A stretch of 64,000 bases of DNA, from the NCBI GenBank assembly GCA_947561585.1, contig CANNZV010001168.1, positions 62,001 to 126,000 of the forward strand, written 5' to 3'. The translations under genes were made by a program, and so were the position numbers. The notes under the pieces were generated by a model. That model had not been told where the DNA came from and ran no database searches. It saw only the letters and a list, made by a program, of their open reading frames with translations. Origin of the DNA: Caprella mutica. Lineage: Eukaryota; Arthropoda; Malacostraca; Amphipoda; Caprellidae. Below are positions 10,241 through 23,046 of the stretch, one piece after another (position 1 is the stretch's first letter; each line of letters begins with the position of its first letter).

Positions 10241-12384
10241 CATTCAAATTAATAATTATCAGAAACGTTATAGCAATCTTCAATCAAAATAGGCTTCTTC
10301 AATTTTATCAAACTTTAATTTTACACACTTATGTTGTATTCACTGAAAAAACAATACTTCATTTTTTCAAATCAATTAATACTACTTACTGTAGGTCTAT
10401 GTTATTAACCCTTACTGCTCTAATTTATTAAACTATAATTCATAGCAGACTTAATCCATACCTTTAGAATAATATTGTTCATTAATGACAAACTATTAAC
10501 GATAACACACTTTTGAAAATAACGTCTGTTGTTTATGAAGACATTCTAATCTTATTATTGAAATCTGCCTTATTTCTATCAAATAACATCTGATTTGAGC
10601 AGAAAAGGCAATGGCAAAATATACTGTCACCAATATAGAGATCATTATTAAAAATGATGGAACTGGCTGTCAATTAGGTGACTAGTCAAAATATATGAAG
10701 GTAATGATAATATTATGATACAAAATAAAGTAGAATGTAAAGAAATATGTATTTGAAGGTAGGGTAAGTTTGGAATTAACGGTCAGTTTCACATCTTCGG
10801 TCATATAAGAAAAAACGGGATTTCTTTATTTTTACGGTCCAGAAATAATGGGAGGACCGTAAAAGTAAATCATGGAAAATTTCAAACGGAAAAAGTAAAC
10901 ATGTAAAATTTTTAGAAAGTAAAAGTAAATCAACATAGCACTCTACTTACAATTTCTTACATTTTCAAACATTTAGGCTAGTAAATAATATACAAATTGA
11001 TCAAGATAACAAGATCTGTTACTACATTTATTTCTTATTCAGATACCAAATTTATTCTTTTTCTTTGAAAGATTCTTCTTTGAGACATAAAAGTAAATCG
11101 TGAAAACTTATCGAGCTATTTTCGAGAAAAAATAAACAACAACAATCAAGAGGCTGTGGAAGAGCTGTAAAGAGTTTCCAGTGCGCGGTCACGTCTATGG
11201 ATTAGAAACTAGAGACAGGTGTTCTGTAGCTAATTAAGAGACACTTTTGTACAGGTGTCGTGAGATGGAAGAAAATAAATAAAATAACCCACAAAGGCGC
11301 CTGCTGTAATGGAGCTTATTTTTGTTAGGAAGATATTCAGAAGATCACGAAATCAATTTAGTAATAAGACAAAATCTAAATAATCCTTTATATGTATCTA
11401 TACATCATTACATGTATATATTTAACCATTAAATGTTTTATATATAGCTGCCGATAATTTCATTGAATTTCAATTCAAACCTAAATGTTTACGAAACTCT
11501 TCCTCATAATCATCTAACTATTATAAAATATAGCATCTAATATTATTATCATCATTATTATTACACATTAAAATATAACATCAATGGAATGGATATCCCT
11601 CTCCTACTCACATAACATACTATTGCAACCTTTCTTCACTTTCTCTTTAACACTACGATTGGCAATCATTTCTAATTTCTTGGTACAAATAAAAAACTCA
11701 AAAACCTCAGATCATCTCAAAGAAAGGAGCATTTCTAACCTATTTCCCTAATCATCATATATAACGATAGAATAATCTTAAATCATTCTAAAACTTTCAA
11801 ATCATCAATAAAAAGTCGTATTCTACAGTGTAATTTAAATGAATAAAAATTATTTAGAGGTTGTTGAGAGGTCTTTATTTAGTACATCAGAACTCTTTTC
11901 ACCTATCTAGCTGTTACTTTGCACATTAATTAAAAGAAATGAGAATGAAATATAATTTAGCAGACCTGAGTTCAACAAAATCCAAATTGGCATTATAAAA
12001 AAAAAATCAAAACATATCGTATATTTTTCTTATATAACAATCAAAACAGTATGTAATTCAAAACTTTGCCTAAAATTTTTTTCTTAATATAATATTTTTT
12101 TATTTGCTGTGTGTGTGCAATATAGTATTACTATAATTCATAATAATTAATTGAATTTGAAACCAATGCTCATTGAAAATAAAAATGAATTTCACTTTCT
12201 TCAAAAAAGTATAGCCTTAAGCTTATAGAGGAACTTGTGAGGTTGCAAAAACATTGAACCAAATTTTCTTGCTGTTAACTCAAATGCATGTTAAGCTGTT
12301 TTAAACGAATAAATAATAAATTACTATGCTAATAGATGCACGTATAATGAATATTTATACACCTCCCAAATACACTGCAAATTC
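10241..12384. other. Intergenic with a partial MITE end
   Basis: AT-rich and gene-free. At about 10761-10815 is a left end of the AGGGTAAGTT family (GGTCAGTTTCACAT, then TCATATAAGAAAAAAC), like the element at 23393-23600, but its right arm is not recognisable. Nothing else was identified. Confidence 0.5.
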
Positions 12385-13735
12385 TTAATAACTACCTAAC
12401 TGCTCCAACGCTATACAAAAAATACCTACTAACTAATACAAAACTGTACGTAGATGCTAAATACCTAACTACATCAAAACTGTACAAAAATGCTAAATAC
12501 TTAACTAATTCAAAAGTGCACGAAGATGCTAAATAGGACCTAACTACTTCAAAACTGTACGAAGATGCTAAATACCTAACTACTTCAAAACTGTACGAAG
12601 ATGCTAAATACCTAACTACTTCAAAACTGTACGAAGATGCTAAATACCTAACTACTTCAAAACTGTACGAAGATGCTAAATACCTAACTACTTCAAAACT
12701 GTACGAAGATGCTAAATACCTAACTACTTCAAAACTGTACGAAGATGCTGAATACCTAACTACTTCAAAACTGTACGAAGATGCTAAATACCTAACTACT
12801 TCAAAACTGTACGAAGATGCTAAATACCTAACTACTTCAAAACTGTACGAAGATGCTAAATACCTAAATACTTCAAAACTGTACGACGATGCTAAATACA
12901 TAACTACTTCAAAACTGTACGACGATGCTAAATACCTAACTACTTCAAAACTGTACGAAGATGCTAAATGCAAATACTTCAAAACTGTACCAAGATGCTA
13001 AAACCTAACTACTTCAAAACTGTAACAAGATGCTAAATAGTAAATACCTAATTACTGCAACACTGTACCAAGATCCTAAATACCTAACTAATTCAAAACT
13101 TTACGAAGATGCTAAATACCTAAATACTTCAAAACTGTACGAAAATGCTAAGTACCTAAATACTTCAAAACTGTACGAAGATGCTAAATACCTAACTACT
13201 TCAAAACTGTACGAAGATGCTAAGTACCTAAATACTTCAAAACTGTACGAAGATTCTAAATACCTAAATACTTCAACTCTATACGAAGATGCTAAATACC
13301 TAACTGCTACAACACTGTACGAAGATGCTAAATACCTAACTGCTCTTAAATCTGTACGAAGATGCTAAATACCTAACTTTTACAACACTGTACAAATATG
13401 CTGAATACCAAACTGCTACAACACTGTACAAAGATGCTAAATATCTAACTGCTACAACGCTGTACGAAGATGCTAAATACCTAACTGCTCTTAACTCTGT
13501 ACGAATATGCTAAATACCTAACTGCTCTTAACTCTATACGAATATGCTAAATACCTAACTGCTCTAACATAGAGCGAAGATGCTAAATACCTAACTGCTA
13601 CAATAATATACGAAGATGCTATATACCTAACTGCTCCGACACTGTACGAAGATGCTAAATACCTAACTGCATCTACACTGTACGAAGATGCTACATACCT
13701 AACTGCTCTAACTCTATTCACAGATGTTTAATACA
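12385..13735. repeat. 36-bp minisatellite array
   Basis: About 37 tandem units of 36 bp (CTAACTACTTCAAAACTGTA followed by CGAAGATGCTAAATAC). The centre is homogeneous (12540-12960) and the edges are diverged. Because 36 is a multiple of three, apparent frames open on both strands, including a 12-residue YLASSYSFEVVR repeat. I read these as by-products of the array. Confidence 0.92.
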
Positions 13736-14609
13736 TAGGTACAGAGAAAAGAAAGTTGTGAAACACTATCCGCGAGGTGTGCTGAATGTAGTGCAAAAAC
13801 TATTAGCTACTTTAATTAATATAGCTATAGAAAGTGTGTGCGAGATGACAATAGAGTATTGGTTGCGTAAGATATTGTTTGAGCAGGTGTGTATTCATTT
13901 ACATCATTGATTTATTTCATCTAGAAAGTGAAAATGATGTAAGAAAACATTAATTTAAAATACCAATTTTCCAGAGCATACCATAAAAAAATATATCAAA
14001 ATGACTAATGAACTATTATCATAGCTAGCTATATAATTTATTTTTTATACTGTTTCATTTTTTATGTTCAGAACACGTAAAACAGGTCTGGAACAAGTAG
14101 AACGATAAGCTTAGGCAAACTGATAGCAATTATTAGAAAACACTGAAGCATAAAGATAGGTAACTAGTTTTGCTCGGAATATCCACATCCCATTACAGTT
14201 ACTCATTCATCTGCGGTAATACCACCCCAAGCGAATCCTTTTATTGCTTCCAAGATGTCTATTGATGTTAACAGTCGGCAAATATTTCACGCTCAGGTTG
14301 CTTTAATAGGAGAAAACTAATCTAGAACATAAATAGAAACTCTAGCACCACCATCCAGTAACTAGATTTATGGTCATGTTTGACGCCAGGTAACTTGTGA
14401 TGGCATAATTATAACATGATAATTAGTAATGAAGTAACTGTTAAAACTAGTTCAAGAAGTATGTCTACAACCTGTCATGGGCGACACTTATAAATTACAC
14501 ATAAATGAAATAATTTGAAGTAAACTGGCAAGCATTAGTGATATCAAACCTATTTTAACATATAGCATATTTCGAAAAGATATATTAAGATTAAATTTAG
14601 TTATTTAGA
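13736..14609. other. Intergenic, nothing recognised
   Basis: No coding exon, array or inverted repeat was identified. Confidence 0.4.
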
Positions 14610-14800
14610 GTCGCATTTGGACCAAAGGCGATATGGCTGACATCTAAAGTGACTTAGAAAAGTAGATGCAGAAAAGCTACTCCGTGAATACAGTAACAAT
14701 ATAAGAAAGGTAAAGGAACACAAGAACCATTTGCTGCACTCACAGATGAAAGAGGAAAATGAAGAGGTGATGGTGAATGTAATCTACGAACATACAAAAC
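14610..14800 (-). repeat. Fragment of interspersed retroelement family R, copy 1
   Basis: Read on the minus strand, this matches the elements at 48093-48587 and 54640-55167. Shared blocks are GACGTCAGCGATATTGCC-like sequence, an ACGGAGTAGCTTTTCTGCAT block and a TCATTTTCCTCTTCCATC-type block. The 3' tail is not preserved. It is probably a SINE or a truncated LINE 3' end. Confidence 0.6.
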
Positions 14801-15164
14801 CGAAAACTATGGTATTTGGATTTCTAGCACAAACTCTTTATATCAGTAGGTATATATCAATAATAATCTCAAGAAAAAAAAACAAGTTTACAATAAGAGC
14901 CTTTCTGGGTTCTCTGAATTTTCATAAATAATAACTAAGATAATATTTATCAGGTATTTTTTAACTAATAGATTTCAATTCAATGATTTAAGTTTTCAAA
15001 GTTCTTGCAGAATAACGATTTATCTATGAATTTACATAATAAATCAGAAGTTATGGATCTCACTCAATTATCAGTCACTGCTTTAGATTTTCTGCAAATA
15101 CTCAAAAAATAAATGGTGCTAATATGAATTCACACGGCACTTTCCAGATAAGATACTTACACTG

Positions 15165-15510
15165 CATGCAGAACCTTCCTACAGATACCAAACTACCTAT
15201 GAAATCAGTACCTACCTACAGGTACTAATCTTTAACTATGCAGAACCTTCCTACAGGTACCAAGCTACCTATGCAATCAGTACCTACCTACAGGTACTAA
15301 CCCTACAAACAACGGTCTGTCGATTCAATGGAACAATCCATCGATTCGAGATCCCAGGCAATCGAAAAGAAATCGAATCGTTATACGTTGTTTATAGGGA
15401 AGCTATACATATGCAGTACCTACATACAGGTACCAAGCTACCTATGCAGTACCTACCAACAGGTACTAAGCTATACATATGCAGTACCTACCTACATGTA
15501 GGTACTATCA
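15165..15510. repeat. Degenerate CAGTACCTACCTACAGGTAC repeats
   Basis: Two clusters of CAGTACCTACCTACAGGTAC-type units, 15165-15305 and about 15405-15510, are separated by unrelated sequence (15306-15400) that contains a near-palindrome around CGATTC. Confidence 0.7.
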
Positions 15511-15611
15511 TGATTTAATTTTTATTACTGCCATTTGATAGGCAATTGAAAAGACAGAGGTAATTTTTGGGTTCCAGAACTGTTTCATATTTTTATCATA
15601 TAATAATAAAA

Positions 15612-16007
15612 TAAGAATCTCTCCATGCTCCGGAAAAAAATGAGTTTATTGCATAATATGATAAGATTCTAACTTTAGGACCATTGATCTGCAAACTGTA
15701 TACAATTCAATTCAGTATATAGTATATACATTTTTTATGTTTTTTAAAGTTTTCGATACTATGTGTGCAACAATTGTACGAAACACTAATCTGACTATAA
15801 AGAAAAAGAACGTACTCTCTTTTTTTTTTATTTCAAATTCAAATTTTATAAACAAACAATACATGATAAACCTTAATTTTAAGATTACATATAATTAAAT
15901 ACATACAATTAAATAAATATATGCTATCAAATTTCATGAAGTTTACAGCAAAATTAAAAGAAACAAGCCTCATTGGTTGAAATAATAAAAAAAATAGAAA
16001 AGGGCCT
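15612..16007. mobile_element. TTAA-type MITE family T, degenerate copy
   Basis: The interior is collinear with the better copies at 21448-22047 and 55168-55688 (CTCCGG near the left end, ACAATTGTACGAA, TTATAAACAAACAATAC, TTCATGAAGTTTACAGCAAA). The left terminal repeat is eroded. The right end reads GGCCT followed by TTAA. Confidence 0.65.
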
Positions 16008-16164
16008 TTAAATAAATAGATTTTATATATGTTTTCTTTTACAATTGAAAAAGGGGAACCGTTCGATAACCTAACTGGTTTTTTTTCATGTAGGTAGTAC
16101 CTACAGATTGAGTGTAGAACTGTAGGTACCTACACTCCTACAGGTAGGTAGAGTGTAGCACTGT

Positions 16165-16319
16165 AGATAATACCTACAGGCAGACTACAGTTGCATAGTC
16201 TGTACGTTAGTAGATAATACCTACAGGCTACAGGCAGACTACAGTTGCATAGTCTGTACGTTAGTAGATAATACCTACAGGCTACAGGCAGACTACAGTT
16301 GCATAGTCTGTACGTTAGT
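16165..16319. repeat. 54-bp tandem repeat, three copies
   Basis: Units run AGATAATACCTACAGGCTAC ... GTCTGTACGTTAGT. The first copy lacks 7 bp. Downstream copies are identical, so the expansion is recent. Confidence 0.88.
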
Positions 16320-16911
16320 AGGTCAGCCACAGGAAAGTCTTTGGTCCATAATCTACTTAGATTCCCCAGTGATAATGGTAAGATATAGAAAATATTATCA
16401 TACACGTATTATATTCTAATATTATCATTTATAAATTTAGAAGCTAATTATGAAAAAAAACATTGTCACATATACAGATATTGAGTGAATATTCTATTAC
16501 ACGAACGATATATGAAATGTAATAAAAAATATCATAAATATATATAGGTAAGATATGTACATTAAAGGTATTATGTAATTAGGCTTTCTGTATAAATTTT
16601 GTGACTACACCTACCTACCTTAGACAATGAAATATTAGATTTCTTACAGCTACAGGTAGGTTAATGTATGGGTCGTACTAGCCTTTTAATTAATCATATG
16701 AAAAGAGAGAAAATTGTCTTCAAATTCTAATATCGAATTTTATATTTTATGGGATATTTATAGAGTATACCATAATACCTTCACAAATTTTAAAATCTAA
16801 AAAAGAATCAAAGTTACCCGATGCATATGTTCCGTGCAATTTACCGTACTGCGAAACCATGAAAATAATTAAATATTTAGGTAGTTTAGTTTCATTTTTG
16901 ATCAGGTAGAA

Positions 16912-17053
16912 CTGGAGCCCGGGTGAAGTACAACCGCTGATGTGTCACATTTTGCGTCACACTAACTAGTAACATCACTTATAGGAATATTAGCAATTAT
17001 TGGTGTGAATTACAATGTGACACAACAGAGCATGTATTTCACCGGTTCTCCAG
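16912..17053. mobile_element. Small MITE with about 41-bp terminal inverted repeats
   Basis: A 142-bp element. The left end, CTGGAG..CGGGTGAA.TACA....CTG.TGTGTCACATT, is matched in reverse complement by the right end, which terminates TTCACCGGTTCTCCAG. There is no coding capacity and no clear target duplication. Confidence 0.7.
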
Positions 17054-18035
17054 ATTTCTGCATGGCAATAGAATGTATTTAAACTTGATGGAAACAAAAT
17101 ATGTGTTACAATATTTTCTTTATTTCACATAAATACGCAAGTCAAAGTTTTTTAAAGTAGCTATAAATCTATATTCCAGAGTATGACTATGTAGGTATAT
17201 ATATGATATCTAAATTATGTGGAACATGTACAATAGGAAATGTTAAAAGAATATAAATATGAAATTAACAATGTATCTACCATTAAAATTTATAACTACC
17301 AATCAATATTTATTTATTTAACAGAATTAGAGGCCTAATTAGGTACTTAGCTAAACCATATTAAAATAAACCCGAGTGATAAATTACATTGGAGAAAACA
17401 ATTAAAAAAAAAATATATGTACATAACTAAGTAGATCATTAGTTGGAGGTGTAAAACATAATCAGATACCTAACTATTGGTAAGACAGGTATAACCGTAT
17501 ACAGAAATATATAATATAATAAAAATTAAATACACTCACCTAGGTAGGTATCTATTTTCTTGAAAAAAGATTTCTTTCTCAAATGAATGTCGTCCACAAT
17601 AAAAAAACAATTGTATCAAAACAAAATACGTCTAGTTAGCATATTTAGCACAAATAAGTAGAATGTCGTATAACGGTACAGAGTCAGTGAGGGAAGAAAG
17701 TGAAGAGAGTGACACAACCTCTCACCACAGAGTTTGAAACAAGACTGAGTACCTCACTATTACATTCATTTAGAATTACATCCAAGTAGTGTCGGGGTGT
17801 CAGAAATACAGCTGCTGATTGGTCTAAAGGCTTTGATGTCATCGTATACCATCCACTACTGGTCTGTCATTGGCTCACAATATTTACGCAAGAAATTATA
17901 AGCTAAATAATTTGTCTCAAGTTGAAGACATTTTGCTTTCATAACAGGCAAAGAATTACACCTGGAGCTAAAGATGAGCCGTAATCATTTATGTTGCATG
18001 AGCAGGAACTGCAATTTATTTGACCGAATAGAAGT
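17054..18035. other. Intergenic, nothing recognised
   Basis: AT-rich sequence without a supported exon or repeat. Confidence 0.4.
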
Positions 18036-18812
18036 GGAATGAATGGAGTGAACCTTTAAATGATTGTAGTGAACCTTTAAATGATTGTAGTGAATCTTTG
18101 AATGTCTGGAGTGAACCTTTGAATAATAATAATATAATATAATATAATAATATTTTTATTGAATTATAAACAGTGCAGTACATTATATCAGAGTATTTTA
18201 CAAAGAGTATAATGAAAAAAATAATAAAAAATGTATATTTCAATATTCATACACTAAAGGTATATAAATAAATTCAAGCCCATTCGAAGTTCGGAGTGAA
18301 CCTTTAAATGACTGGAGTGAACCTTTAAGTCAGGAGTGAACCTCTAAATGACTGGAGTGAACCTTTAAATGTCTGAAAGTGAACCTTTGAATGGCTGCAG
18401 TGAAACTTTAAATGATTGCAGTGAACCTTTAAATGACTGTAGTGAGCCTTTAAATGACTGCAGAGAACCTTTAAATGACTGCAGTGAACCTTTAAATGAC
18501 TGCAGTGAACCTTTAAATAACTGCAGTGAACCTTTAAATGACTGCAGTGAACCTTTAAATGACTGCAGTGAACCTTTAAATAACTGCAGTGAACCTTTAA
18601 ATGACTGCAGTGAACCGTTAAATGACTGCAGTGAACCTTTGAATGACTGGAGTGAACCGTTAAATGACTGGAGTGAACCTTTAAAGGACTGTAGTGAATC
18701 TTTAAATGACTGAAGTGAACCTTTAAATGACTGCAGTGAACCTTTAAATGACTGAAGTGAACCTTTAAATGACTGCAGTAAACCTTTAAATGACTGCAGT
18801 GAACCTTTAAAT
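18036..18812. repeat. 21-bp minisatellite, left segments
   Basis: Tandem units of AACCTTTAAATGACTGCAGT plus G. The same array resumes at 21190-21447 and 22048-22215, so it was one array later split by insertions. The 7-codon period opens false frames on both strands. Confidence 0.92.
18124..18295 (-). mobile_element. Non-LTR retroelement 3' end inserted in the 21-bp array
   Basis: The array is interrupted by about 170 bp that begins with an (AAT)n run. Read on the minus strand this is a 3' (ATT)n tail, as in many insect non-LTR elements. No coding sequence remains. Confidence 0.45.
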
Positions 18813-19224
18813 CAGTGGTCGGCAGCCCCCGGTCCGTGGACCGGTGCCGGTCCGCGGGACAATTGGTACCAGTCTGCGGAAGGATACTCAATAATTCAAT
18901 CAAAGAAAGTAATTATTTTTATATAAGTGTGACCTCACATAAATAGATAATACAAGTTGGTAGAGAAATTCAAATTTTCTGAGACAAATATCTTTAAAAT
19001 GAATATACAATGTATAATAATCAGAGTTGTTTTGATCAAGAGATTTATGGTCCTCTCTGTGGACCCGTGAAAAAAACTACAACCCTACCCTATCCTTCGA
19101 GACACGTCCAAATCCTATTTAGACGCGTATATACCTGACTACTATTATCTCACTATTAATTTTTCGAACTGAAGTATCACTCTCTTGGGATCATCAGTAA
19201 GATTCGAAAACCAAGATTTCACTC

Positions 19225-20040
19225 CTGTACAAACTGAACCCAAATTATTCATCTCCTGTACAATTAGCACACCAATAATTTCATTCCTGTATAATCCGCA
19301 CTCCAATGATTTCCCTCCTGTATAATCCGCACCCCCAATGATTTCCCTCCTGTATAATCCGCACCCCCAATGATTTCCCTCCTGTATAATCCGCACCCCC
19401 AATGATTTCCCTCCTGTATAATCCGCACCCCAATGATTTCATACCTGTATAATCCGCACCCCCAATGATTTCCCTCCTGTATAATCCGCACCCCCAATGA
19501 TTTCACTCCTGTATAATCCGCACCCCCAATGATTTCCCTCCTGTATAATCCGCACCCCCAATGATTTCCCTCCTGTATAATCCGCACCCCCAATGATTTC
19601 CCTCCTGTATAATCCGCACCCCCAATGATTTCCCTCCTGTATAATCCGCACCCCCATTGATTTCACTCCTGTACAATCTGCACCCCAATGATTTCACTCC
19701 AGTATAATCCGCACCCCAATGATTTCACTCCTGTATAATCCGCACCCCCAATGATTTCCCTCATGTATAATCCGCACACCCAATGATTTCACTCCTGTAT
19801 AATCCGCACCCCCAATGATTTCACTCCTGTACAATCCGCACCCCAATGATTTCACTCCTGTATAATCCGCACCCCAATGATTTCACTCCTGTATAATCCG
19901 CACCCCAATGATTTCACTCCTGTATAATCCGCACCCCCAATGATTTCACTCCTGTACAATCCGCACCCCAATGATTTCACTCCTGTATAATCCGCACCCC
20001 AATGATTTCACTCCTGTATAATCCGCACCCCAATGATTTC
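19225..20040. repeat. 31/32-bp minisatellite inside the hAT element, left part
   Basis: About 26 units of AATGATTTCACTCCTGTATA-ATCCGCACCCC. Units alternate between four and five C residues, giving 31 or 32 bp, and between TTTCACTCC and TTTCCCTCC. The array continues at 20524-20872. Confidence 0.93.
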
Positions 20041-20523
20041 GGGTGTAGGTCATAAGCCCCCCCGGTCAAGAGCCCCCCCGGTCAAGAGCCCCCCGGTCAT
20101 GAGCCCCCCTAGGTCATAAGCCCCCCCGGTCAAGAGCCCCCCCGGTCATGAGCCCCCCGGTCACGAGCCCCCCTGTTTTTAAATCCATATTTACCTATAC
20201 TATTTAATCCTTATTGACACTTTTGTAGTTCATTACTGAATAGACATAAAATATATGTATATCGGGGGGCGTGCCGCCCCCCGAACCCCCCTGCCAAGTC
20301 ATTAAACAATCATGAAGTGTGCAGTACAACAAACTAGCGGATACAACAAACTACATTAGCAACTCTCAGTTATTTCTATCTAAGTAATTCTTCATTTGTT
20401 TAACTAGGTAAATAAGGATTTAAAAAAACAGGGAGGGGGGCTCGTGACCGGGGGGGGGGGGCTCATGACCGGGGGGCTCTTGACCGGGGGGCTCTTGACC
20501 GGGGGGGCTCTTGACCGTACCCC
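20041..20523. mobile_element. G/C-rich foldback element nested in the minisatellite
   Basis: The left end GGGTGTAGGTCA and right end TGACCGTACCCC are imperfect inverted repeats. Each is followed inward by an array of GGTCAAGAGCCCCCCC-like units, C-rich on the left and G-rich on the right. The 8-bp duplication ATGATTTC flanks it (20033-20040 and 20524-20531). The centre holds a GGGGGGCGTGCCGCCCCCCG palindrome (about 20263) and a block shared with 28539-28612. Confidence 0.85.
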
Positions 20524-20872
20524 ATGATTTCACTCCTGTATAATCCGCACCCCAATGATTTCACTCCTGTATAATCCGCACCCCAATGATTTCACTCCTG
20601 TATAATCCGCACCCCAATGATTTCACTCCTGTATAATCCGCACCCCAATGATTTCAGTCCTGTATAATCCGCACCCTAATGATTTCACTCCTGTATAATC
20701 CGCACCCCAATGATTTCACTCCTGTATAATCCGCACCCCCAATGATTTCACTCCTGTATAATCCGCACCCCAATGATTTCACTCCTGTATAATCCGCACC
20801 CCAATGATTTCACTCCTGTATAATCCGCACCCCAATGATTTCACTCCTGTATAATCCGCACCCCAATATGAA
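20524..20872. repeat. 31/32-bp minisatellite inside the hAT element, right part
   Basis: About 11 units, the same family as 19225-20040. Nearly all have the four-C, TTTCACTCC form. Confidence 0.93.
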
Positions 20873-21189
20873 CTGGCCTCTGGGGTGCATATTCTACAGG
20901 TGATCCATTTTTTACCTAATTATGTTTTTTTTCGTACCTGAGTGATTAAATTATTTTGACCTGAGTGTTATTACTATTTTTTGTATCAGATTCAATTGTT
21001 TTTGTAAAAGGAATGTTTATATAAAGGATTATATTATATTAGCTTCAGAAAGCAGTAGCCTCTTGGAAGCGAACGAATTTTTGGTCTACCCAATACTATT
21101 AGTCTATTAGCTACATTCATCCCACCGGGCCGCGAGAATATTGTTGAACGTTTACCGGTCCGCGGCGATAAAAAGGTTGCCGACCACTG

Positions 21190-21447
21190 CTTTAAATGTC
21201 TGCAGTGAACCTTTAAATGACTGAAGTGAATCTTTAAATGACTGAAGTGAACCTTTAAATGACTGAAGTGAATCTTTAAATAACTGCAGTGAACCTTTAA
21301 ATGACTGCAGTGAACCTTTAAATAACTGCAGTGAACCTTTAAATGACTGAAGTGAATCTTAAAATGACTGAAGTGAACCTTTAAATGACTGAAGTGAATC
21401 TTTAAATAACTGCAGTGAACCTTTAAATGACTGCAGTGAACCTTTAA
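21190..21447. repeat. 21-bp minisatellite, middle segment
   Basis: Continuation of the 18036-18812 array after the hAT insertion; about 12 units. Confidence 0.9.
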
Positions 21448-22047
21448 AGGTCCCCTCCAAGCAAATATTTTTATTGCTTTATTCAACGAGGCTAATGTTT
21501 TTTATCATTTTGCTGCAAACCACATCGAATTTGGTAGCATATTATTAATTTTATATGCTTTTAAAGATTTTTATAATCAAAACTCTACAAAACCTATTTT
21601 ACTTCCGACTTACTAATTTAAGAAATTTTCAGCCTGAAGAAAAAGAATGTACACCATTTGTTTTGATTGTCAACTAGGTATTAGGTTTAATAAATTCATT
21701 TAATATTCGCGTAAAGGTATAAAATTGAATGAACTTATAATAGAAACGTTTATATACTTTAGGAAACAATTAATATCTTAAATAATTAAAATAAAGGCCG
21801 AAAATGCATGTTTTGTTTATAAAATTCAAATTTGTAATCAAAACAAAGAGTGTACAATCTTCTTCTTGAGCATCAGATTAGCGATTCGCTCAATTGTTGC
21901 TCACAGAGTATTTAAAAACTTTAAAAATAAATTATATAATATATACTGAATCGAATTGTATGCGGTTTGCAGAATAATGATCGTAGACCTTAGTTCTATA
22001 ATATTATGTTATAAACTCATTTTTTTCCCGGAGTCTGGAGAGGACCT
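21448..22047. mobile_element. TTAA-type MITE family T (inverted)
   Basis: A 600-bp element bounded by AGGTCCCCTCCAAGC and CTGGAGAGGACCT and flanked on both sides by TTAA (21444-21447, 22048-22051) that belongs to the host 21-bp array. The interior is the reverse complement of 55168-55688. TTAA duplication is typical of piggyBac-type transposition, although the ends are not canonical piggyBac. There is no coding capacity. Confidence 0.9.
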
Positions 22048-22215
22048 TTAAATAACTGCAGTGAACCTTTAAATGACTGAAGTGAATCTTAAAATGACTG
22101 AAGTGAACCTTTAAATAACTGCAGTGAACCTTTAAATGACTGAAGTGAATCTTTAAATGACTCAAGTGAACCTTTAAATAGCTGAAGTAAACTTTTGAGT
22201 GTCTTCAGTGAACCT
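22048..22215. repeat. 21-bp minisatellite, right segment
   Basis: Final degenerating units of the array; variants include AAATAGCTGAAGTAAACTTT. Confidence 0.88.
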
Positions 22216-22488
22216 TTATTGTCTACATGACATATGTTAATTCATTAATCCACATCTCTAAATAAATTCATTAATCCCTATACTTTCCCTGAATATAGTC
22301 TGGTGACTATTTCCTATTTCCATCACTGGCTAATTTATCAAAAGTTAACAATGATAAATGATGGAGAAAATTAGCTTTCTATTTGCAAGCACAAATCAAT
22401 GCTTCCATGCAACACTGTTAAAAATCATCAGTGTTCCATTATAGTATTAATAAATCTATATCAGCTATAGCTGAGTGACTTTCAAGGG

Positions 22489-23013
22489 GCAGTAAACCTA
22501 CAAAAACTTTTATGCTCGTGGTGATGAATCGATAGAGGGACATTAATAATGGAATTAAATATTGTCTTTCTACTTTTAAAATTTAGATTTAAAGTATAAA
22601 TTAGATTAATTTAATATTTAACTACAGCGCCATCTACTGATGAAATTCAGAGTTAGCATAAATAGTAGAGCGCATGCGCACGATATCGCTATCTTTGCAT
22701 GCACTGTTTGTTTGGATGTTATATTCATCTTCTAGTTTAATTTAATTTGAATAATTTTACTTTTTATTTAAAAAATAATATTAATCATTAATCATATGCC
22801 CAGTACAGTTATTGTTTCAATTTCATTAACAGACAGCTGCAGATCGTAGCGCCATTCCTGTCGATGCGGTGAAATTCACACTTACATGAATATTATAATA
22901 TGATGTTTATTGTGTTCGTTATATTTTAGTCAAATGAATTCTTACAAGTATATAACTAATTATTAATGACATTTTTTTACAAAAAGTGCTATTATTTTGC
23001 ATAAGTTTACTGC
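22489..23013. mobile_element. Candidate element with GCAGTAAAC ends
   Basis: The left end GCAGTAAACCTA and the right end TAAGTTTACTGC are inverted over about 12 bp, 525 bp apart. The interior is AT-rich with paired GCGCATGCGC-like and GATGAAATTCA motifs. No target duplication is evident. Confidence 0.45.
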
Positions 23014-23046
23014 ACCAGAAATCTTATATTCCTATAGTCAAGTCAT

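Larger units (their letters stand above)
18813..21189. mobile_element. Non-autonomous hAT-type element with 8-bp target duplication
   Basis: Ends are CAGTGGTCGGCAGCC and GGTTGCCGACCACTG (14 of 15 complementary). Exact 8-bp duplications CTTTAAAT flank it at 18805-18812 and 21190-21197, and the 21-bp array continues on both sides. CAGTGG-type ends with an 8-bp duplication are the hAT signature. No transposase is present. Most of the 2.4 kb is a 31/32-bp minisatellite plus a nested foldback element. A related fragment without the array lies at 26655-26935. Confidence 0.92.

Noticed and set aside
12392..13368. Open frames of YLASSYSFEVVR and KLYEDAKYLNTS repeats
   Set aside because: Both strands of the same 36-bp minisatellite stay open. 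Nothing supports translation.
18325..18903. SHLKVHC / PLNDCSE repeat frames
   Set aside because: By-product of the 21-bp array on both strands; the frame also runs into the hAT terminal repeat.
19145..19697. Gly-rich GADYTGGKSL repeat frames
   Set aside because: Frames through the 31/32-bp array inside the hAT element; the mixed unit length shifts them between frames.
18036..22215. Suspected CRISPR-like array
   Set aside because: The repeats are contiguous tandem units without unique spacers, in a eukaryotic, transposon-rich setting.
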